Shown piece by piece: positions 1 to 8,314 of a DNA stretch of 64,000 nucleotides; positions within the stretch are counted from its first letter, which is position 1, and the number at the start of each line of letters is the position of its first letter. Location: contig JAJDCY010000021.1 in NCBI GenBank assembly GCA_029260595.1, forward strand, positions 84,650 through 148,649, read 5' to 3'. The stretch is from Phycisphaeraceae bacterium. GTDB taxonomy: Bacteria; Planctomycetota; Phycisphaerae; Phycisphaerales; Phycisphaeraceae. Made by a program: the position numbers and the translations under genes. The notes under the pieces were generated by a model. The model had not been told where the DNA came from. It did not search any database and saw nothing but the letters and a program-made list of their open reading frames with translations.

Positions 1-700
1 CGAACGTGACCGTCGCCAGGTACCGTTTCGCCGGCCACTGCGGGAACCGATCGGGATCACGGCGGACCAACGCTCCGCCCGTCGTCATGCTGCAAAAAGG
101 CACGTGCACGAGGTTCCGGTGCGACAGCCGCGACAAACCCAGCAACCAATTAGCCGTGCAAACATTGCGTATCTCATGGTTGATATAAAAGCCGTAAACC
201 ACCACCCCCGGCCGCGCGTCGCCCGCCTCATCGAGCACCCGTTCGAGCTTCAACAACGATTGATAAGTCCCATACGCCACGGTCGCGTAGTTGCGGATCT
301 CGACCGCGGGCATCGCCTCCTGTAGCCGCCACCCAAAGGTCTCGTCGTCGCTGATCGCCGCACCAAACGTGAACGACCCGCCCATCAGGAAGACCCGATC
401 ATCGCGTCGCGTCGGCTGGGCCGCCGTCGCCCGTGACGAGTCCTCCCAGATCGTGATCGAGATGTCGTCCAGCCCCTCCTTGTATGCCGGGTACCGGTAC
501 GCGCCGGGCTTGCTCTGCCACCCCAACCCGGCGACCGGCTCGTTCATCGTCGGTTCACGGTTCGTCGCCCACGAACCGGCCCGCCACGGGCGATACCCGC
601 ACACGCGCAACAACCCCTCCGCCATCACGAGTACGATCACAACGCTAAGAATAAAGGTTGTCGCCGCGAACAGCAGTGTGCGAGACCGGCGTGGGCCCAT
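1..700 (-). CDS. SGNH/GDSL-hydrolase-like membrane-anchored protein, C-terminus outside window
   Basis: This - strand frame is open from the ATG at 700 to the window edge, so about 233 N-terminal residues are present and the rest is missing. A hydrophobic segment at about residues 9-28 looks like a signal anchor. At about residue 106 the stretch MGGSFTFG matches the block I nucleophile motif (GxSxxxG) of SGNH hydrolases. The following 'RNYATVAYGTYQSLLKLE' fits the usual next block, where families of this type have N-x-G-x-x-G-x-x-Q. AGGTGA lies about 6 nt upstream of the ATG at 700, which favours that start over the in-frame ATG at 706. Members of this group often modify or de-acylate extracellular polysaccharide. 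The substrate here is unknown, and the catalytic Asp/His block is not in the window. The gene follows the 301-residue gene closely on the same strand. Confidence 0.6.
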   Translation of the reverse strand, partial: MGPRRSRTLLFAATTFILSVVIVLVMAEGLLRVCGYRPWRAGSWATNREPTMNEPVAGLGWQSKPGAYRYPAYKEGLDDISITIWEDSSRATAAQPTRRDDRVFLMGGSFTFGAAISDDETFGWRLQEAMPAVEIRNYATVAYGTYQSLLKLERVLDEAGDARPGVVVYGFYINHEIRNVCTANWLLGLSRLSHRNLVHVPFCSMTTGGALVRRDPDRFPQWPAKRYLATVTF

Positions 701-728
701 AAGCATTCACCTGTGCCGAACCATGCGG

Positions 729-1634
729 TTATGGCTTGCCTTCAGATTCTTTCTTCTTGCCCATCTCCAGCAACCCGCCGAGCCCGGTCTCGAGCTTCTT
801 GCCGGCATCCTCCAGCCCCTTGCCGACTTCCTTGCCAACGCCTTCAACGGCCTGCCCAACCTTGTTGCCAACTTCGCCGACCACCTTCGTCGCCGCCGTT
901 CCGATCTCACCGAGACCCTCCAGCCCTTTGCCCAACTCGTTAAGCACTTCAGCCGGCAGATCACCCGCCTTGCCGACCACCGCCGACAACACCGCCTTGG
1001 TGACGATCGCGATCAACTGATCCATCTTGACGCCTTCGCCCTCGCCGGACCCGAGGTCCGTTAGCTCGATCCGATCGATCTTCACCGGCACGCGCGTGAG
1101 CGACCCGCCGATCGGCAGCAGCTCCACCTGGACCTCGATGTTCTCGACGATCAGCTTCTTGACGATGTACTGCTTGCCGCTCTTGGCCGGTGGGATGCTC
1201 GGCTCCGGTCCGGGCGAAGCCGGTTCCTTACTCTCGAACCGCCCGAGGTTGTCGATGATCACCGCGTAGTTCGCCTTGCCGCTCTTCTTCTCCAGGTTCA
1301 TGCTCAGGCCGCTTAGCGTCACCTGCGGCACGACGACCCGGTCCTCCCACAGCGTCCCCGCCTCCGTTACGACGTGCCCCTTGCCCAAACGGAAAAAGTG
1401 CTCCGCCTCAAAACCCTCCGGGTTCGCCACGCTCAGCCCCGCGAGTTCCAGCTCACCGGACCACAGCCCGACATCGACCGAGTCCAGTGTCGTCTCGACC
1501 CCCAGCGCGTACGTCCCGCCGTACTCCACTGCCGACCGCGCGATCCCGTTGATGTAGTACACGAACACCACACCCGCGATCACCAACAACACCAGACACC
1601 CGAGCACCAGCCGGATCAACCACTTAATCATCAT
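729..1634 (-). CDS. Membrane-anchored AsmA/DUF748-like protein with amphipathic helical C-terminus
   Basis: The 301-residue product has one N-terminal membrane segment (about residues 5-27). A beta-rich region follows, with phrases such as VETTLDSVDVGLWSGELEL and NPEGF, which resemble the repeat units of AsmA/DUF748 proteins that work in the periplasm or at the outer membrane. Residues about 230-290 form a regular Gly/Lys/Val/Glu helix with an 11-residue-like rhythm (GKEVGKGLEDAGKKLETGL), similar to LEA or apolipoprotein amphipathic helices. The start has two adjacent ATG codons (1634 and 1631). GAGGT directly upstream is better spaced for the second. The gene ends 28 nt before the SGNH-type gene, so the two are probably co-transcribed. 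The AsmA assignment is by eye only, and the exact function is not known. Confidence 0.55.
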   Translation of the reverse strand: MMIKWLIRLVLGCLVLLVIAGVVFVYYINGIARSAVEYGGTYALGVETTLDSVDVGLWSGELELAGLSVANPEGFEAEHFFRLGKGHVVTEAGTLWEDRVVVPQVTLSGLSMNLEKKSGKANYAVIIDNLGRFESKEPASPGPEPSIPPAKSGKQYIVKKLIVENIEVQVELLPIGGSLTRVPVKIDRIELTDLGSGEGEGVKMDQLIAIVTKAVLSAVVGKAGDLPAEVLNELGKGLEGLGEIGTAATKVVGEVGNKVGQAVEGVGKEVGKGLEDAGKKLETGLGGLLEMGKKKESEGKP

Positions 1635-1671
1635 CTACCTCGTTTCGACCACAGCCCGGCACCGGTGAGCC

Positions 1672-1699
1672 TTGCTCGCCCGACGCTCTGGCCTACAAT
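1672..1699 (+). promoter_or_regulatory. Candidate sigma70-type promoter upstream of nuoB
   Basis: TTGCTC (1672-1677), a 16-nt spacer, then TACAAT (1694-1699). The predicted start would give a leader of about 80 nt before the nuoB ATG at 1787. Confidence 0.4.
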
Positions 1700-1786
1700 G
1701 TTCTGCGTTACCAACAGTTTTCATGGTAGCGGATCAGTCGGCCGATAAGCCAACCCGCAGCCAACGACACCCCACCGGACACCCCC

Positions 1787-2353
1787 ATGGGCATCGAAGC
1801 CGCACTCCCGGCCGACAACTTCCTGACCACCCAACTGCAGCAGGTCATCAACTGGTCCCGCCGGTCGAGCGTGTGGCCGATGCCGTTCGCGACGGCCTGC
1901 TGCGGGATCGAGCTCATGGCCACCGCCAGCAGCCGGTACGACCTGGCCCGCTTCGGTGCCGAGGTCATGCGCTTTAGCCCGCGCCAAAGCGACCTGCTGA
2001 TCGTCGCCGGCCGCGTCGCCATCAAAATGATGCCCGTCCTCCAACGCATCTATCAACAAATGACCGAACCCAAGTGGGTGATCTCGATGGGTGCGTGCGC
2101 ATCGACCGGCGGCGTGTTCGACACCTACGCGGTCGTGCAGGGCATCGACCAGTTCCTCCCGGTTGACGTCTACGTCCCCGGCTGCCCGCCGCGGCCCGAG
2201 ACACTGATGGAAGGCGTCATGGCCATCCAGCGAATCATCGATCAGGACGGCATGCCCCCTCAAAGCGGCCACCGCCGCGCCCTGCGCGTCGCCATAGAGC
2301 CGACCCACACACCCACCGCCCAGCCCGTCCCGCTAACCGTCGGCCAAAGCTAG
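1787..2353 (+). CDS. nuoB: NADH-quinone oxidoreductase subunit B
   Basis: This is the complex I subunit that carries iron-sulfur cluster N2, the last relay before quinone. The 188-residue product has all four expected ligands: the tandem Cys pair in ACCGIELM (38-39), Cys104 in GACASTGG and Cys133 in VPGCPPRPE. The Asn/Gln-rich start and the MPV/Q-Q-M helices are typical of the family. The C-terminus carries a non-conserved extension of about 35 residues rich in Pro and Thr. No nuoA or nuoC adjoins it: the gene is followed after 47 bp by a class II aldolase-like gene, and nuoD lies 3.7 kb away on the other strand. The function is secure; which other complex I genes it is expressed with is not visible here. 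Confidence 0.95.
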   Translation: MGIEAALPADNFLTTQLQQVINWSRRSSVWPMPFATACCGIELMATASSRYDLARFGAEVMRFSPRQSDLLIVAGRVAIKMMPVLQRIYQQMTEPKWVISMGACASTGGVFDTYAVVQGIDQFLPVDVYVPGCPPRPETLMEGVMAIQRIIDQDGMPPQSGHRRALRVAIEPTHTPTAQPVPLTVGQS

Positions 2354-2400
2354 CGCGACTCACTGACAACCACCGGGCACCGCACGCCTCAGTTCTCAAC

Positions 2401-3045
2401 GTGACCGCCAACCCGCAAGACTTTTTCGCACCCTTCGTCGCAGCCTGCCACCTGGCCGCGCACCACGGGCTCGTGCGATTCTCCAGTGGGAACCTCTCGT
2501 GGCGATTGCCCGATGGTCGCGTCGCGATTAGCGCCCGCGGCTCATGGCTGGCCAACCTCGCCGCCGACCAGATCGCACTGTGCGACCTCGATTCCGGCGC
2601 ACACCTCGACGGCCCGGCGCCCTCGGTCGAGACCTGGATGCACCTGGCCGTGATGCGCGCGCGCACCGACGCGAACGCCGTCCTGCACTTTCAAAGCCCC
2701 TACGCGACGGTTCTCGCGTGCGGCGACCCGCCCGAAGCCGGCTACGCCGTGATCCCCGAGGTCCCCCTCTACATCGGCCCACCCGCGACCGTCCCCTACA
2801 TCACCCCCGGCACGATTGATCTCGCGAATGCTGTTGCCGCGGCGTTTCAAGACAACGCCCCCGAGCACAATCTGGTTGTGATGCGAAACCACGGCATGAT
2901 GGTGATCGGCAACGACTTCAACGAAGCGATCCAACGCGCCGGCTTCTTCGAACTGGCCTGCCAGGTGATCGTCCAGGCGGAACTACCGGCCAACCGGCTG
3001 ACCGAAGAACATATCCAAGCGCTCCGCGCCTATCTTCAGAAGTAG
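2401..3045 (+). CDS. Class II aldolase/adducin-family protein with altered metal site
   Basis: A 214-residue protein with the class II aldolase fold signature: SSGNLSWR near residue 28 (phosphate-binding loop type), VETWMHLAVM (Glu77 in the catalytic acid position), LHFQSPYAT at 95-103 and RNHGMMVIG at 162-170. Family members (L-fuculose-1-phosphate aldolase, ribulose-5-phosphate 4-epimerase, methylthioribulose-phosphate dehydratase) bind Zn with an H-x-H pair plus a distal His. Here the pair reads His96-Phe-Gln98, so one ligand is Gln, while His164 is kept. The protein may bind metal differently or may not be an aldolase. The start is GTG. The gene lies 47 bp after nuoB on the same strand and may be read through from it. 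Confidence 0.8.
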   Translation: MTANPQDFFAPFVAACHLAAHHGLVRFSSGNLSWRLPDGRVAISARGSWLANLAADQIALCDLDSGAHLDGPAPSVETWMHLAVMRARTDANAVLHFQSPYATVLACGDPPEAGYAVIPEVPLYIGPPATVPYITPGTIDLANAVAAAFQDNAPEHNLVVMRNHGMMVIGNDFNEAIQRAGFFELACQVIVQAELPANRLTEEHIQALRAYLQK

Positions 3046-3115
3046 CCGACCTGAGAATCAGTTGGTCAGTGGCAACGAGAAATAATGAGATGACTACGCG
3101 CCAAATTGCTAGCGG

Positions 3116-5851
3116 TTATCGTGCCGGTCGCAGCGAAACCTCCACAACATGCCCACTCTCGAGCGTTGTCTGCGCGACCCACCGCCCGTCGTCGGTCTCG
3201 GACAGCACCAGCGGGGTCTGCACGGTGTCCAGACGGAACTCGGACAGCCGCTCATCCAAACGCTCAAACTCGCGCGGGTGGTCGAACCGGATCGCCGGCT
3301 CGGACTCGGAAATGCTCAGGGTGACCGGCTGGTTCTCCAGCCGCACCGTCCGCCCGTCCGACTGAAGGTTTACCACCCCCAGACGGAAGACCTTCTCGCC
3401 ATTGTCGCCGTTGAGCCCAAACTGCAGCCCCTCGTGTTCGGGCTTGTGCACCACAATCTCCAGGTGGTACTGCCCCGATGCCCCGCGGATCTTCTCGGCG
3501 AAGTACCGCTTGCGGACGTGACGCCACTCCGCTTCGAGCGTCACCGCCGTCGGGTCGTTGATCCCCTGGAAACGCGCCATCAGCGCCGGAACCTCCGACT
3601 CGCCCACCCCAGCAGAAGCCAGCAGCGTCGCGACCGCAGCCGCCACCATCTCCTGATCGTTCGACTGCAACAGCGAGAGCAACCGCTCCTCCCCGCCGAA
3701 CGCATCGTACCAATCCGCCGGGTCCGGCAGGTTCCCCGCCGCGACTTGCGTCCCGAACCACTTGGTCACGGCACTGTCCTCGTCGCGCTCACGCAGCAGC
3801 CCGACCGCCAGTGGCGCCTTGCCCATGCGGCTCTCATACACCCGCATACCAAACCCGTGACGGTCACCGAACGGCAGCGCCATCACCGCGCGGTTCACCG
3901 GCCGACCCGACCCCAGCAACGCCCGCGTCGCCTGCGCCGACACCGCGCTGTCCGCGAGCAACGCAACCTGCACCAGCGCATCGGTCGCCACCGGCTCATC
4001 GGTCTGCCGCGCAAGGAACTCGACAACCTGTGACGGCGTCGGCGACTGGCCGAGCGTGATGTCCAACAACAGTGTGTACGCCTGCCGCCGCTGATCATCG
4101 GTCACGCCCATCGCCGCGGCGTCGCCCATCGTAAAGTGTTTGAGCACCTCCCACGCCAGCGAGCGCGTCTCGATGCCCTCGTGACGCAACATACGAAACA
4201 GGTTGTGGTCCCCGCCGCCCAACGGGATCGGGTTGGCCAACTCGATCGCAGCACGCCCAACCGGCGCGCTCTCGCTGTCACCCGGCCCGAACACCGCCGC
4301 CAGCGCCCCCTTCATCACCGGCCGCAGCACCTGATCACCCGGGTCGATCGATTTGAGCGTCCGCAACGTCGTCAACGCCATGTTCGGGTCCGGCGACCCG
4401 AGCAGGCTCCGGTCCAGCCAACGCATCGCCAGCGCCTCACTGTCCGCGTGCGACACAACAAACACCACGGCCTGGGACCGCCGCGGCTCCTGCATCGCCG
4501 CGAACCGCACGCCCTGAGCCAGCGCCCCGACCGCGTCGTCGTTCTGCTGCGCAGCCGCCAGCAGCGCCCGCAACACCTCTCCCGGCGGCGGGCCAACCGG
4601 GTCGGTCAGCATCCGATTCGCCGACGCCAGCGTCTCGCGCACCTGCGCCCGGTTCGCCGTATCCGACTGCAGCAATCCCTTCAAGCGAATCAACTGCAAC
4701 TGCGGGTCGATCGCCTCCTTCGTCGTCGCCGCGAGCAGCTGCCGCGAAGCCGGCGTCGGCGGGATCGTCGTAATCAGTTCCTTTAGCACCACCCGACGCG
4801 CCTCGGCGTCCGGCGACGCGATCACCGACTGCAACAGCATGAACAACTGATCCCCCGGCGCAGCGTACGACACCAGCCCCGCCCGCGAGATCGCGTACGA
4901 CACCGCGCGCAGGTTGTACGGGTGCGGATCATCCTTGACCAGCCCCGCCATCAGGTCCACCGCGTCCATCGCCTGGTGGCTGAGCCCGCCCGTCTGCTCG
5001 TCCTCGATCGGGACCTTCTTCGTCGCCAGATCGCGCACCGCGACGAACTGATCGATCCCGATCCGCCACGGCCCCGGCGTCGCGCCGACGACCTTCAGAT
5101 ACGTCGCCGTCTGGCTCAACTCGAATAGCGCCCACACCGGCCGGGGCAACGGGTCTTCGAACCGCGACGGCAGGTCCATCACCTCCTGACGCAGTTCCCG
5201 AAAATCCAACGCCGCCCGCCGATAGTTCGCCTCCTCAAACCGACGCCGCCGAATGTACTGCTCCTGCGCCTCGTTGTTGGCGCGCACCACGCGCGGCGGA
5301 TCACCCGGGCTAAGCCGGTTCATCTCGTTGATATCCACCTTCAGCGCATACCGCCGCTTGCTTCGCACCACTTTCCCGCTCGGAATGAACCGGTCCAGTT
5401 TCCACTCGATCGTCCCGTCCGGCCGCAGCGTAAACCCGCGCGTCACCCAGGGCCGCAGCATCAGCCTCGCCTGCTCGCTCTTGTTCTTATCGTTCACCGC
5501 CTCGACCGTCGGGTCCACCAGCAGCCACGCAACGAACCGCCCCCCGTTGACTCGCACCACCGAAGACGAAAACCCGAACTCTTCTTCACTCGGCGTGATC
5601 TCGATCGGGATCTGAATCAACCGCCGCCCCGGCTCCGGCGTGATCGTCCAGATCGGACCCTCGTACCGCGCCGTCATGCTCAACAAATCCCGCGACTCGA
5701 TTAGCTGCAACAGATCGATCTCGATCACCGGCGGCTCTTTGGGTGGGCTCTTCTCCAACTCGCCCAACACCAACACCGGCCCACCGAGCACACAAAGCAC
5801 CCACAGAATCACCCCGCTCATCCGCCTCCGGCTTGGGTGTCCTGCGATCAT
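3116..5851 (-). CDS. Large exported or membrane-anchored protein of unknown function with alpha-helical repeat core
   Basis: The 911-residue product has a hydrophobic N-terminal segment (about residues 11-30) that looks like a signal peptide or anchor. A mixed region follows (about 40-250, Arg-rich near 200). A long Ala/Leu-rich region (about 250-740) of short helices follows, resembling HEAT/ARM-type repeats. The last 150 residues look like beta strands. No catalytic motif is recognised. The start is supported by AAGGA about 7 nt before the ATG at 5851. TATACT on the - strand at 5944-5939 is a possible -10 box. It stands between a convergent aldolase-like gene and nuoD. Proteins of this build in planctomycetes are usually annotated as hypothetical; a scaffolding role is only a guess. 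Confidence 0.8.
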   Translation of the reverse strand: MIAGHPSRRRMSGVILWVLCVLGGPVLVLGELEKSPPKEPPVIEIDLLQLIESRDLLSMTARYEGPIWTITPEPGRRLIQIPIEITPSEEEFGFSSSVVRVNGGRFVAWLLVDPTVEAVNDKNKSEQARLMLRPWVTRGFTLRPDGTIEWKLDRFIPSGKVVRSKRRYALKVDINEMNRLSPGDPPRVVRANNEAQEQYIRRRRFEEANYRRAALDFRELRQEVMDLPSRFEDPLPRPVWALFELSQTATYLKVVGATPGPWRIGIDQFVAVRDLATKKVPIEDEQTGGLSHQAMDAVDLMAGLVKDDPHPYNLRAVSYAISRAGLVSYAAPGDQLFMLLQSVIASPDAEARRVVLKELITTIPPTPASRQLLAATTKEAIDPQLQLIRLKGLLQSDTANRAQVRETLASANRMLTDPVGPPPGEVLRALLAAAQQNDDAVGALAQGVRFAAMQEPRRSQAVVFVVSHADSEALAMRWLDRSLLGSPDPNMALTTLRTLKSIDPGDQVLRPVMKGALAAVFGPGDSESAPVGRAAIELANPIPLGGGDHNLFRMLRHEGIETRSLAWEVLKHFTMGDAAAMGVTDDQRRQAYTLLLDITLGQSPTPSQVVEFLARQTDEPVATDALVQVALLADSAVSAQATRALLGSGRPVNRAVMALPFGDRHGFGMRVYESRMGKAPLAVGLLRERDEDSAVTKWFGTQVAAGNLPDPADWYDAFGGEERLLSLLQSNDQEMVAAAVATLLASAGVGESEVPALMARFQGINDPTAVTLEAEWRHVRKRYFAEKIRGASGQYHLEIVVHKPEHEGLQFGLNGDNGEKVFRLGVVNLQSDGRTVRLENQPVTLSISESEPAIRFDHPREFERLDERLSEFRLDTVQTPLVLSETDDGRWVAQTTLESGHVVEVSLRPAR

Positions 5852-6040
5852 GGGCCGTCCTTATTGCCACGGTGCGCACCAACGCCGCGATACCCCCAGC
5901 CGCTGCGACCGCGACGGCTGCTCAACCGAACCTTAAAAAGTATACACGCCGTTTTCTAGATAGGCCGCGCCACAAGCCCGAATCCGCCCCACCAACCGAT
6001 CAGGCCCGCACCCAACCCCGAAACAATCCCCGCCGCCATG

Positions 6041-7285
6041 CTACCGATCAACCTGCCCCATTACCACGTCGATCGACCCGATAATCGCCGGCACATCCGC
6101 CAGAAGCACCTCGCGGCAAATCTCGCCGGTCACCGACAGGTTGCAGAACGTCGCCGCACGCGCCTTGCACCGATACGGCATCGGCCCGCCCTGCGATTCG
6201 AGGTAGAATCCTAGCACCCCGCGCGGGTTCTCCGTCTCCACATACACCTCACCCGCTTCGGGCTTGAAGTTGCGCGGCAGCTTCACCCGGTACCCGCCCT
6301 GCTCACCGCTGTCCGCCGACGGGATCTTCGCGATGCACTCGCGCAGGATCTTGCAGCTCTGCTTCATCTCCTTCATCCGCACGATGTACCGGTCCCAACA
6401 GTCACCGAGCGTCCCAACCTCACCCTCCCCGACAACCACATCAAAATCCAACTCCGGGTACAGGCTGTACGGCTTATCACGACGCAGGTCGTACGGGATC
6501 CCGCTCCCACGGATCACCGGCCCGGTCAGCGCGTAACCGATCGCAACCTCCTTCGAGATCACCCCGACATTCGCCGTGCGCTTGACGAAGATCTGGTTGT
6601 ATGTCAGCAGGTCGCGGTACTCGTCCAGCTTCGGCTCGAAGTAATCCAGGAACTCGATCACCTTATCGAGATACCCGTCGGGCAAGTCGTGCGTGCTGCC
6701 GCCGATCGTAAAGTACGAATACGTCAGCCGCGCCCCGCAAACCATCTCGAACAAATCCAAGATGTACTCGCGCTCACGGAACGCGTAGAGAAACGGCGTG
6801 AACGCGCCGAGGTCCAGCCCATACGTCCCGAACGACACTAGGTGCGACGCAACGCGGTTCAGTTCGCAGATAATCACACGGATGAACTCGGCGCGGCGCG
6901 GCAGCTCGATCCCGGCCAGTTCCTCGACGGCGCGGCAATACGCCCAGTTCTCGTTCATCCCGGCCAGGTAATCCATCCGGTCGGTGTAGGGGATGTATTG
7001 GTAGTACGCGACGTTCTCGCCGATCTTCTCGGCGCACCGGTGCAGGTACCCGATGTGGGGGACGGCTTCGAGCACCAACTCACCGTCCGTGCGCAACACG
7101 ATCCGCAACACCCCGTGCGTCGACGGGTGCTGCGGGCCCATGTTGACGAGCATCTCTTCGGTCGCGACATCGGCCTGATCGGTCGAGAAGCCACCCGGCC
7201 CCTTCGCACCACCGCCGAACTCCGGCCGCTGAATCACATAGCTCTGCTCGGTCGTTTCCGCCGTTGGGGTGGGTGTGGTAGTCAT
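6041..7285 (-). CDS. nuoD: NADH-quinone oxidoreductase subunit D
   Basis: This is the 49-kDa-type subunit of complex I, which forms the quinone pocket with NuoB. The product shows the NuoD signature MGPQHPSTHGVLR near the N-terminus, IGYLHRCAEKIGE, the DRMDYLAGM loop, RVIICELNRVASHL, and the C-terminal ending MGQVDR typical of the family, over about 414 residues. The start chosen is the ATG at 7285. A GTG at 7291 is also in frame, but the -10 box at 7301-7296 leaves little or no leader for it. It is not fused to NuoC, and no nuoC lies beside it. The gene is separated from nuoB by two unrelated genes and faces the other way, so the complex I operon has been broken up in this genome. Confidence 0.95.
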   Translation of the reverse strand: MTTTPTPTAETTEQSYVIQRPEFGGGAKGPGGFSTDQADVATEEMLVNMGPQHPSTHGVLRIVLRTDGELVLEAVPHIGYLHRCAEKIGENVAYYQYIPYTDRMDYLAGMNENWAYCRAVEELAGIELPRRAEFIRVIICELNRVASHLVSFGTYGLDLGAFTPFLYAFREREYILDLFEMVCGARLTYSYFTIGGSTHDLPDGYLDKVIEFLDYFEPKLDEYRDLLTYNQIFVKRTANVGVISKEVAIGYALTGPVIRGSGIPYDLRRDKPYSLYPELDFDVVVGEGEVGTLGDCWDRYIVRMKEMKQSCKILRECIAKIPSADSGEQGGYRVKLPRNFKPEAGEVYVETENPRGVLGFYLESQGGPMPYRCKARAATFCNLSVTGEICREVLLADVPAIIGSIDVVMGQVDR

Positions 7286-7295
7286 CGGCACGGGT

Positions 7296-7323
7296 ATTGT
7301 ACGACCCGAACCACCCGAGGCAA
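7296..7323 (-). promoter_or_regulatory. Candidate promoter of nuoD giving a very short leader
   Basis: Read on the - strand: TTGCCT (7323-7318), 16 nt, TACAAT (7301-7296). The expected transcription start falls within about 5 nt of the ATG at 7285, so the message would be essentially leaderless. Confidence 0.45.
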
Positions 7324-7372
7324 TTCAGCGGAGATTCCCCGGTTCGCCGACTCATCACCGTCGGCGCCCGGC

Positions 7373-7999
7373 TCAGGCCCGAGCCTCGCCCGCGTGCTGA
7401 GGCGATAGCTGCAGCAACGCCAGGCGGATCTGCTCCGGCGTAAGCTGCGCGGCCGAGATACCCGCCTCCACACAACTGCGCGGCATCCCGTAAACAGCAC
7501 ACGTCGTCTCGTGCTGGGTCAGGATCACACCGCCGGCCTCGTGTACCCGACGCCCGCCGTCCGTCCCGTCGTGCCCGATCCCGCTGATCACCACCGCGAG
7601 CGTCCGCCCCCCGTACACCTCGGCGCACGTGCGAAAGATCTCATCGGCCGCCGGCTTGAACAACAATCGCTCGGGCTCGGGGTCGATCTCCAACACCTGC
7701 CGACGCGCCGTCACCCGACGCACACGCATGTGCTGGTGTCCGACGCCGACATACACGGTGCCCGCCAGGACAGGCATCCCGTCCTCCGCGTGGATCACAT
7801 TCAGTGCGCACGAATTGGCCAGGCTGTGCGCGAACGAGGCGGTGAAGTTCGGCGGCATGTGCTGGGCCAAAAAGATCGGCGCCGGCAGGTCAGCCGGCAA
7901 CCCCGACAAGATGCCCTGAACCACACCCGGCCCACCGGTGCTCGACCCGATGGCAATCGCGGAGAAACGGTCGGTCTCAAAGAAGGGGATCTTTGGCAT
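7373..7999 (-). CDS. Stand-alone CheB-type protein-glutamate methylesterase domain
   Basis: The product is about 208 residues and consists only of the CheB catalytic domain, without the receiver domain found in classical CheB. The triad can be assigned: Ser in GSSTGG (about residue 20 from the ATG at 7999), His in AQHMP (about 47) and Asp in GIGHDGTDGG (about 144). The last motif has Ile where most CheB have Met. The domain removes methyl groups from Glu residues of chemoreceptors. No cheA, cheR, cheW or receptor gene is visible here, so the partner is elsewhere or the protein serves a non-chemotaxis pathway. A GTG at 8017 is an alternative start. The gene lies 80 bp upstream of nuoD in the same direction. 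Confidence 0.85.
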   Translation of the reverse strand: MPKIPFFETDRFSAIAIGSSTGGPGVVQGILSGLPADLPAPIFLAQHMPPNFTASFAHSLANSCALNVIHAEDGMPVLAGTVYVGVGHQHMRVRRVTARRQVLEIDPEPERLLFKPAADEIFRTCAEVYGGRTLAVVISGIGHDGTDGGRRVHEAGGVILTQHETTCAVYGMPRSCVEAGISAAQLTPEQIRLALLQLSPQHAGEARA

Positions 8000-8017
8000 A
8001 ATCACGACACCACACAC

Positions 8018-8314
8018 GCCGCCTACCGGCCCCAGGCCCCCCGACCGGCACCGGGCGTCACGCCGTCAGGGCGAGCGGTGTCAGATCGCAGCGTATTGCA
8101 TTTATCGGCCATCGCCCGGCCAACAATCCGCCTGCCGCATATTTGTATCACCTGTGCCGTGTGGCGCGGCTGGGCGAACGCCCTGACCCACCCCCAGCGC
8201 CCTGCGGGCAAAGCCCCGCACCGAATAAAACGATCGTAGGTTAGCCATCGAGACCCACATCGCCCGGCCTCGTCGACCGGGACTCGATCCGGGCGTCCCT
8301 ATATAAAGGATCCC
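8018..8314. other. Intergenic region between divergent cheB-like and glycosyltransferase genes
   Basis: About 300 bp with no convincing gene. Just before the next gene, TATAAA (8302-8307) overlaps AAGGA (8306-8310), four bases from the ATG at 8315, so a -10 box and a ribosome binding site share the same bases. Confidence 0.4.

Noticed and set aside
8023..8211. Short - strand gene upstream of the CheB-like gene
   Set aside because: No motif, Arg/Gly-rich shadow composition and no ribosome binding site.
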